Source of the DNA: Pseudomonas sp. 10S4
GTDB lineage: Bacteria > Pseudomonadota > Gammaproteobacteria > Pseudomonadales > Pseudomonadaceae
Assembly (NCBI RefSeq): GCF_034344865.1
Contig: NZ_CP133774.1
Coordinates: 2,046,001 to 2,110,000, forward strand
Length of the DNA: 64,000 nt
Reading direction: 5' to 3'
The notes under the pieces are model-generated. The model worked only from the letters and a program-made list of their open reading frames with translations, searched no databases and was not told the DNA's origin. Shown piece by piece: positions 58,628-64,000 of the stretch; the stretch's first letter is position 1; each line of letters opens with the position of its first letter. A program made the translations under genes and the position numbers.

Positions 58628-60556
58628 ATGCACAACACCCTGGAACAGGTTTTCGGTTATCCACAGTTTCGACCCGGCCAGGAGGCGGCGGTCAGCGCGG
58701 TGTTGGCCGGGCGCTCGGCGGCGGCGATTTTCCCGACCGGCTCGGGCAAGTCTCTTTGTTATCAATTGCCGGCGTTGTTGCTGCCGCACCTGACACTGGT
58801 GGTCTCGCCGCTGTTGGCGCTAATGCAGGATCAACTGGCGTTTCTACAGCGCCACGGCATCTCGGCCGGCAGTATCGATTCGGCCCAGAGCCGCGACGAC
58901 GCCAGTGATGTGATGGCCCGGGCCAAGTCCGGCGAGTTGAAGATTTTGATGATTTCCGTGGAGCGCCTGAAGAACGAGCGCTTCCGCAATTTCTTGCAGC
59001 AAGTGCCGATCTCGCTGCTGGTGGTGGACGAGGCACACTGCATCTCTGAGTGGGGCCACAACTTCCGCCCTGACTACCTCAAACTTCCGGACTACCAGCG
59101 TCAGTTCAACATCCCCCAAGCGCTGCTGCTGACCGCCACCGCGACCCCCAAAGTGATCGCGGACATGGAGGCGAAATTCGCCATCGCGCCTGAAGATGTG
59201 GTGACCACCGGTTTCTACCGGCCGAACCTTAATCTGCTGGTGGAGCCGGTACGTGGTCAGGACAAGCGCCGACGTCTGGTCGAGTGGATGAGTCAACGCC
59301 CCGGCCAGCCGAGCATTGTCTACGTCACCTTGCAGAAAACCGCCGAACACATCGCCGAACATCTGGGCCGCAACGGCATCCAGGCCGAGGCCTATCACGC
59401 CGGTTTGCCCCACGAGCAACGTGAAGGCATTCAAAAGCGCTTCATGGGCGGGCAGTCCAATTGCATCGTCGCGACCATCGCGTTCGGCATGGGCATCGAC
59501 AAGAGCGACATCCGCAACGTTGTGCATTTCGACCTGCCCAAATCCATCGAAAACTACAGCCAGGAAATCGGCCGCGCCGGGCGTGATGGGCAGCCGTCCG
59601 ATTGCCTGGTATTGGCCAACCGCGACAGCCTCAACGTGCTGGAAAATTTCGTCTACGGCGACACCCCGGAACTGGACGGCATCCGCTGCGTACTCGACGA
59701 GTTGCAAGCCTCTACGCCCGAGGGGCAGTGGGAGTTTTTGCTAGGACCATTGGCGGATCAAAGCAACATTCGCCAGTTGCCGCTCAAGACGTTGCTGGTG
59801 CAGTTGGAACTGCGCGCAATCATCGCCCCGCGATATGCCTATTACGCTGAATACCGTTTCAAGTATTTGCAGGAACCGGAGGCCTTGCTTGCGCGTTTCG
59901 AGGGCGAGCGCAAGGACTTCGTCGCGGCGATCATCCAGACCTCCAGCCGCGCACGAACCTGGGCCACGGTGAATTTCGATGCGCTGTATGAACAGCATTC
60001 GGCCGAGCGCAATCGGGTGGTCAAGGCACTGGATTACTTCCAGGAAAAGGGCTGGGTAGAGCTTGAAAGCAAGCAGATGACCGAGGTCTACAGCCTGCTG
60101 CAAACCGGTTTTGATGCCCAGGCCTTGAGCGAAGAGCTGCATGCCTACTTCACCCGTCACGAACAAACCGAGATCGCCCGGATTCACGCGATGCTTGATC
60201 TGTTCGCCACCGACCATTGCCTGGGTTATCGCCTGGCTGAGTACTTCGGCGACGAAAATGCGCCGCGGCAGTGCGGGCATTGTTCGGTGTGTCACGAGGA
60301 TGTGGCGCGACTGCCGGCGCCGCCAGAGTTGCCGGCGCTTGTGGATAAAAACTTTGAAGCGTTATGCGGCGACTTTATCCACAGGCACGAACAGCACACC
60401 GGGCATTTCCCGTCGGCGGAGCGGGTGACGCGGTTTTTGTGCGGGATCAGCGTGCCGCTGTTCACCAAGCTCAAGGCGCGGACGATTCCGGGGTCTGGTG
60501 CGCTTGAGGATTACCCGTATGCCGAAGTGCGGGAGTGGGCGCAAGCGCATCTCTGA
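58628..60556 (+). CDS. recQ: RecQ-family ATP-dependent DNA helicase
   Basis: 642 residues of a 3'-5' DNA helicase. Motif I IFPTGSGKSLCYQLPALL, motif II LLVVDEAHCISEWGHNFRPDY, motif III LLLTATATPKV, motif V IVATIAFGMGIDKSDIRNVVHFDLPKSIENYSQEIGRAGRDG, zinc-binding CGHCSVC near residue 555. The C-terminal part is not a typical HRDC domain, and the protein is a second-type RecQ common in pseudomonads. ATG 58628. Confidence 0.9.
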   Translation: MHNTLEQVFGYPQFRPGQEAAVSAVLAGRSAAAIFPTGSGKSLCYQLPALLLPHLTLVVSPLLALMQDQLAFLQRHGISAGSIDSAQSRDDASDVMARAKSGELKILMISVERLKNERFRNFLQQVPISLLVVDEAHCISEWGHNFRPDYLKLPDYQRQFNIPQALLLTATATPKVIADMEAKFAIAPEDVVTTGFYRPNLNLLVEPVRGQDKRRRLVEWMSQRPGQPSIVYVTLQKTAEHIAEHLGRNGIQAEAYHAGLPHEQREGIQKRFMGGQSNCIVATIAFGMGIDKSDIRNVVHFDLPKSIENYSQEIGRAGRDGQPSDCLVLANRDSLNVLENFVYGDTPELDGIRCVLDELQASTPEGQWEFLLGPLADQSNIRQLPLKTLLVQLELRAIIAPRYAYYAEYRFKYLQEPEALLARFEGERKDFVAAIIQTSSRARTWATVNFDALYEQHSAERNRVVKALDYFQEKGWVELESKQMTEVYSLLQTGFDAQALSEELHAYFTRHEQTEIARIHAMLDLFATDHCLGYRLAEYFGDENAPRQCGHCSVCHEDVARLPAPPELPALVDKNFEALCGDFIHRHEQHTGHFPSAERVTRFLCGISVPLFTKLKARTIPGSGALEDYPYAEVREWAQAHL

Positions 60557-60573
60557 CGGTTGAAACATGGCCA

Positions 60574-60665
60574 ATGTGGGAGCGGGCTTGCTCGCGAAAG
60601 CGGTATGACAGTCCGCAATGATGTCGACTGGCAATCCGTCTTCGCGAGCAAGCCCGCTCCCACAG
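60574..60665. repeat. REP doublet (family A)
   Basis: Inverted cores with a 40-base loop right after recQ. Confidence 0.85.
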
Positions 60666-60792
60666 GGATCTGCGGTGTTTGCGGCACCGCATCCATCTGC
60701 TGAATGTTGCTCATCACAGGAATAAATTTCAAAAAAGCGCGGCAGCTGACTATGGTGAAGGCTGTCTTTGGATCGCCAACAAGAGAACAACA

Positions 60793-62019
60793 ATGAGCCA
60801 GACGCCGTTCAATATTCAGCGCGCCGCCGTGATCGGCGCGGGCACCATGGGCCGGGGGATTGTCATGTGCCTGGCCAACGCCGGGTTGCCGGTGCAATGG
60901 GTCGATAACAATCCGCAGATGCTTGAACAGGCGCTGGCTGCTGTCGCCGACACCTACGCCCACAACGTGCGTCAGGGCCGGATCGATCAGGCCGAAGCAG
61001 ACGCCCGCATTGCACGAGTGACCAGCGCGGCCGATTACGCGGCGATCTGTGATGTCGATCTGGTGATCGAAGCGGTGTACGAAAACCTCGAGCTGAAGCA
61101 AAAAATCTTCCGTGAGCTGGATGGCCTGCTCAAACCCCAGGCGATCCTGGCCAGCAACACCTCGGCGCTGGACATCGACGCGATTGCCGCTGCCACTCGC
61201 CGCCCGCAACACGTCTTGGGCCTGCACTTCTTCAGCCCGGCGCACATCATGAAACTGCTTGAGATCGTCCGCGGCGCGCAAACCGCTCCGGCGGTGCTCG
61301 ACGCCGCGCTGGCGCTGGGCAAACGCATGGGTAAGGTCAGCGTGGTATCCGGTAACTGCCATGGTTTCATCGGCAATCGCATGCTCAATACTTACGTGCT
61401 TGAGGCGCGCAAAATGCTGCTTGAGGGGGCGTTTCCTTATCAAATGGATGCTGCGCTGCAAGGTTTCGGGTTCGCCATGGGGCCGTTCCGCATGTACGAC
61501 GTGGTCGGCATCGATCTGGGATGGCGTGCCCGGCAACTGGCCGGCAAAGGGCAGGATGCGCCGCAAGTTCAGATAGAAAACCGGCTGTGCGAGCTGGGAC
61601 GGTTTGGCCAGAAGAGCGGCGACGGTTACTACCACTATGAGCCGGGCAGTCGGCAGGCTGAGCACGATGTGGCGGTCGATGCGCTGGTGCTGGAAGTCAG
61701 CGAGGGGTTGGGCTTCCAACGCCGCGAGATAAGCCCTCAGGAGATCCTGGAGCGCAGCTTGCTGGCACTGGTCAACGAAGGGGCGAAGATCCTTGAGGAA
61801 GGCATTGCGGGATCGGCCCATGACATCGATCTGGTTTACCTCAACGGCTATGGCTTTCCTGCGGACAAGGGCGGCCCGATGGCCTGGGCGGATCAGCAAG
61901 GGTTGGCGGATATTCACCAGCGGTTGCTGGCGTTAGAGACCCGACAGGGTGATCAGTGGAAACCGGCGCGGTTGATTGGGGAGTTGGCGGCGGTGGGTAA
62001 GGGGTTTGCTGATAGGTGA
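60793..62019 (+). CDS. 3-hydroxyacyl-CoA dehydrogenase
   Basis: 408-residue NAD-dependent dehydrogenase. Rossmann motif AAVIGAGTMGRGIVMCLANAG; active-site LGLHFFSPAHIMKLLEIVRG with catalytic His/Glu; C-terminal domain from about residue 185 (GNCHGFIGNRMLNTYVLEARKMLLEGAFPYQMD) and a duplicated C-terminal helical domain (LALVNEGAKILEEGIAGSAHDIDLVYLNGYGFPADKGGPMAWAD), as in the FadB C-terminal half without the hydratase. ATG 60793 follows AAGAGAAC. Not linked to a thiolase here. Confidence 0.9.
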   Translation: MSQTPFNIQRAAVIGAGTMGRGIVMCLANAGLPVQWVDNNPQMLEQALAAVADTYAHNVRQGRIDQAEADARIARVTSAADYAAICDVDLVIEAVYENLELKQKIFRELDGLLKPQAILASNTSALDIDAIAAATRRPQHVLGLHFFSPAHIMKLLEIVRGAQTAPAVLDAALALGKRMGKVSVVSGNCHGFIGNRMLNTYVLEARKMLLEGAFPYQMDAALQGFGFAMGPFRMYDVVGIDLGWRARQLAGKGQDAPQVQIENRLCELGRFGQKSGDGYYHYEPGSRQAEHDVAVDALVLEVSEGLGFQRREISPQEILERSLLALVNEGAKILEEGIAGSAHDIDLVYLNGYGFPADKGGPMAWADQQGLADIHQRLLALETRQGDQWKPARLIGELAAVGKGFADR

Positions 62020-62039
62020 TTGATGTGGCGTCTGTCAGG

Positions 62040-62139
62040 GCGCCTTCGCGAGCAAGCCCGCTCCCACATTTGATCTTCAGTGAATGCAGATTTTTTGTAC
62101 GACCAGAATCCACTGTGGGAGCGGGCTTGCTCGCGAAGA
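62040..62139. repeat. REP doublet (family A)
   Basis: CGCCTTCGCGAGCAAGCCCG and inverse with a 45-base loop, between the dehydrogenase and the thioesterase. Confidence 0.85.
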
Positions 62140-62194
62140 ACGATAACGCGGTTTTCACCTTAGACTGACCATCCAACCCCAGGAACCGATGCTA

Positions 62195-62626
62195 ATGTCC
62201 AGCCCGATGCCCCAACGCACCGACTACCCGCACTTCCAGCCCATTACCACCCGCTGGCACGACAACGACGCCTACGGTCACGTCAATAACGTCACCTACT
62301 ACAGCTTCTTCGACACGGCAGTGAACACTTACCTGATCGAAGTCGGTGGCCTGGATATTCATGACGGTGAAGTCGTGGGTTTTGTGGTGAGTTCGGCCTG
62401 CGATTATTTCGCGTCCATCGCCTTCCCGGATCGCATCGAGATCGGTCTGCGAGTCGGTAAGTTGGGCAACAGTTCGGTTCAGTACGAACTGGCGGTGTTT
62501 AAGCAAGGTGAAGATGAAGCCTGTGCGGCCGGGCGTTTCGTGCACGTGTTCGTGGATCGGGCGTCGAATCAACCAGTGGCAATTCCTGCCGGTTTGCGCG
62601 GGGCGTTGGAACGATTGGTGGTTTGA
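62195..62626 (+). CDS. acyl-CoA thioesterase (4-hydroxybenzoyl-CoA type)
   Basis: 143 residues of the 4HBT/YbgC hotdog family. [37 protein letters not shown] contains the active-site Asp in [12 protein letters not shown]. Hydrolyses acyl-CoA thioesters; physiological substrate unknown, perhaps linked to the adjacent hydroxyacyl-CoA dehydrogenase. Starts at 62189, 62195 or 62207 are possible; AGGAA lies just upstream. Confidence 0.87.
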   Translation: MSSPMPQRTDYPHFQPITTRWHDNDAYGHVNNVTYYSFFDTAVNTYLIEVGGLDIHDGEVVGFVVSSACDYFASIAFPDRIEIGLRVGKLGNSSVQYELAVFKQGEDEACAAGRFVHVFVDRASNQPVAIPAGLRGALERLVV

Positions 62627-62631
62627 CAGGC

Positions 62632-62664
62632 AAAAAAATCGCAGCCCTTGGGCTGCGATTTTTT
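62632..62664. terminator. bidirectional rho-independent terminator
   Basis: ATCGCAGCCC / GGGCTGCGAT arms around TT, flanked by A- and T-runs, between convergent thioesterase and glycine-zipper genes. Confidence 0.92.
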
Positions 62665-62693
62665 CGAGAGGCCGGTAGCGGGGGACGCCAGCC

Positions 62694-63173
62694 TCAGTCG
62701 TGATAGCGATGATGCTTGCGATGCCCATAGGCATGACCACGGTGACGACGGTCGTCATCACGGTAGTAGCGACGATCATCATGGCCACGATACGAACGAC
62801 GATCATCTTCGCGGCTCGAGTTGCCCATGTAGTTACCCAGCGCGCCACCCGCACCGCCGCCGGCTGCGGAGCCGATCAGGCTGCCGGTGGTGCCGCCCAT
62901 GCTGCGGCCGACCACGTTACCGCCGGCTGCGCCCAACGCACCGCCGATGGCGGCTTGGCCACGGCTGTGTCTGTCGGCGCCAACGGCACTACCACCGGCA
63001 CCGCCCAAGGCCGCGCCAATGGTGGAACCTGTATTGCCGCCTAGTGACTGACCGACGACCGAGCCCAAAACCCCGCCCAATGCGCCGCCCACACCTGCTT
63101 CAGCAGTGCCTCCAGCAGAAGCGAAACCACTGGCCAGGCTAAGGGACAACAAGAGAATCGAGGAGAACTTCAT
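62694..63173 (-). CDS. exported glycine-zipper protein
   Basis: 159 residues: signal peptide FSSILLLSLSLASGFASA, then about 95 residues of Gly/Ala zipper repeats (GGALGGVLGSVVGQSLGGNTG, repeated as GGALGAAGGNVVGRSMGGTTG), which can form membrane-inserted helices, then a charged tail of Arg/Asp/His/Tyr (residues about 120-159). Similar proteins sit in the outer membrane or periplasm. Low-complexity composition makes the family assignment approximate. Confidence 0.75.
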   Translation of the reverse strand: MKFSSILLLSLSLASGFASAGGTAEAGVGGALGGVLGSVVGQSLGGNTGSTIGAALGGAGGSAVGADRHSRGQAAIGGALGAAGGNVVGRSMGGTTGSLIGSAAGGGAGGALGNYMGNSSREDDRRSYRGHDDRRYYRDDDRRHRGHAYGHRKHHRYHD

Positions 63174-63330
63174 AGAGGAACCTCAAGGGGATGACGGCGC
63201 GATCCTGAGGCTGTGTCATAGTTGTGACAATCGAAATCCGACGAGTAACACGACTTGTACACAATTCTATAAGTTACTGTTTTTAGGGCGGAACTTAAGT
63301 ATTTTTCGCCAGTCTTTAGTTACTTCGGAT

Positions 63331-63361
63331 AGGCCGTTTCAATGCAGAAACGGCCTTTTTT
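63331..63361 (+). terminator. plus-strand rho-independent terminator without an assigned gene
   Basis: AGGCCGTTTC / GAAACGGCCT perfect 10-bp arms, loop AATGCA, six T. The T-run is only on the plus strand, yet both neighbouring genes are on the minus strand. The region 63174-63330 holds no open frame and could encode a small RNA (TATAAG at 63268 as a possible -10). Confidence 0.75.
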
Positions 63362-63415
63362 GTGGGCGATTGGAAAGTTACTGGCCACTAAAAATCAAAA
63401 AAGCGGACACGTTCC

Positions 63416-63550
63416 TGTGGCGAGGGAGCTTGCTCCCGCTGGGTCGCGAAGCGGCCCCAAAAGCAGACAAACCCAATCTTTCAGTTAGATTGGGTTTGTC
63501 TGTTTTGCGACTGCTACGCAGCCGAACGGGAGCAAGCTCCCTCGCCACAG
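63416..63550. repeat. long palindromic repeat (family B)
   Basis: TGTGGCGAGGGAGCTTGCTC arms; an inner perfect 15-bp palindrome AGACAAACCCAATCT / AGATTGGGTTTGTCT encloses TTCAGTT. Fills the remainder of the 63174-63566 gap. Confidence 0.85.
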
Positions 63551-63566
63551 TGGTCCGTGCTTTGTG

Positions 63567-64000
63567 CTACGCCGACTTCGCCATAATCAGCCCAGTCTCG
63601 CTCGCCATTTCCAACCGAATCGCCACAAACTTCGACGTCGGTGTATGGCTGCCATCCCCGGTACTTTCCAGTGGCACCAGCGGATTCACTTCCGGGTAAT
63701 ACGCGGCGGCCTGCCCGGCAGGAATATCAAACGCCAGCAGCGTGAAGCCCTTCACCCGACGCTCACGGCCATCGTCCCAGATCGAAACGATGTCAGCCTT
63801 CTGCCCCGGTTTGAACCCCAGGCGAATGATGTCCGCTTCGTTCACAAACAACACATCCCGCTGACCCTTCACCCCGCGATAACGGTCATCAAGACCATAA
63901 ATCGTGGTGTTGTACTGATCGTGGGAACGCATCGACTGCATGATCAGATCCGGCAAAATACCCGTGGCGCGCGTGCGCTCATGAACCAGATCCTTGGGCA
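63567..64000 (-). CDS. FdhF/YdeP-type molybdopterin oxidoreductase, C-terminal part
   Basis: The last 143 codons of a gene that begins beyond the window. The sequence (AKDLVHERTRATGILPDLIM, then MQSMRSHDQYNTTIYGLDDRYRGVKGQRDVLFVNEADI and IPAGQAAAYYPEVNPLVPLE) is the molybdopterin-dinucleotide-binding C-terminal domain of the FdhF/YdeP family. YdeP in E. coli contributes to acid resistance. No frame break before the edge. Confidence 0.85.
   Translation of the reverse strand, partial: PKDLVHERTRATGILPDLIMQSMRSHDQYNTTIYGLDDRYRGVKGQRDVLFVNEADIIRLGFKPGQKADIVSIWDDGRERRVKGFTLLAFDIPAGQAAAYYPEVNPLVPLESTGDGSHTPTSKFVAIRLEMASETGLIMAKSA

Overview
The window reads as a chromosomal segment of a Pseudomonas of the fluorescens group. 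The reasons are: GC-rich sequence; Pseudomonas-type neighbourhoods (a rimA-rimB-rimK operon with an EAL-domain RimA, a TriABC-type efflux operon with two adaptors, ompR/envZ next to tex, hslR/hslO next to pckA); and two abundant families of short palindromic intergenic repeats, one built on a core like TGTGGGAGCGGGCTTGCTCG and one on GTGGCGAGGGAGCTTGCTCC. No rRNA, tRNA, CRISPR array, prophage or insertion sequence was recognised.

Layout. 0.3-3.3 kb: polar amino-acid ABC transporter operon. 3.5-4.6 kb: solitary SMC/RecF-like ATPase. 4.9-10.2 kb: triABC-like RND efflux operon. 10.4-13.9 kb: a GH101-related glycoside hydrolase, a methyltransferase and a small Pseudomonas protein with a long structured leader. 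14.4-21.0 kb: metNIQ-type importer, flavin monooxygenase and two SfnB-type oxidoreductases. 21.4-22.2 kb: a two-repeat beta-sandwich-like protein of unknown role. 22.7-27.4 kb: cystine importer, D-cysteine desulfhydrase and serine acetyltransferase. 27.7-29.7 kb: BetT-type transporter behind a BetI-like operator. 30-33.6 kb: two SDR enzymes, a LysR regulator and hicAB. 33.8-36.2 kb: a decayed monooxygenase and an aldo/keto reductase. 36.3-39.9 kb: tauABCD. 40.2-50.3 kb: gshA, a thioesterase, tex, ompR/envZ, rimABK, hslR. 50.4-53.6 kb: a PAP2 phosphatase remnant, hslO, pckA. 53.6-57.4 kb: small accessory island with hipBA, a DUF1493 protein, antitoxin remnants and two paralogous small proteins. 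57.7-64 kb: a secreted protein, a lipoprotein, recQ, 3-hydroxyacyl-CoA dehydrogenase, a thioesterase, a glycine-zipper protein and the end of an FdhF/YdeP-type oxidoreductase.

Functionally, the first 42 kb is rich in sulfur scavenging: methionine-type and cystine uptake, sulfone/sulfonate oxygenases, taurine uptake and desulfonation, cysteine metabolism and glutathione synthesis. The rest is mostly housekeeping and stress functions.

Two things stand out. First, the small-protein genes at 13.5 and 56.3 kb share a roughly 200-nt leader. It has a 16-bp stem, a CUCG-capped hairpin, and a 7-nt segment complementary to two flanking copies; the two loci differ by compensatory changes throughout. 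Second, nine otherwise intact genes (including triB, triC, metN, ompR, pckA and hipA) carry single +1 or -1 frame breaks, several in short homopolymers. This looks more like uncorrected long-read consensus error than biology and should be kept apart from the two truly decayed genes (PAP2 phosphatase and flavin monooxygenase).
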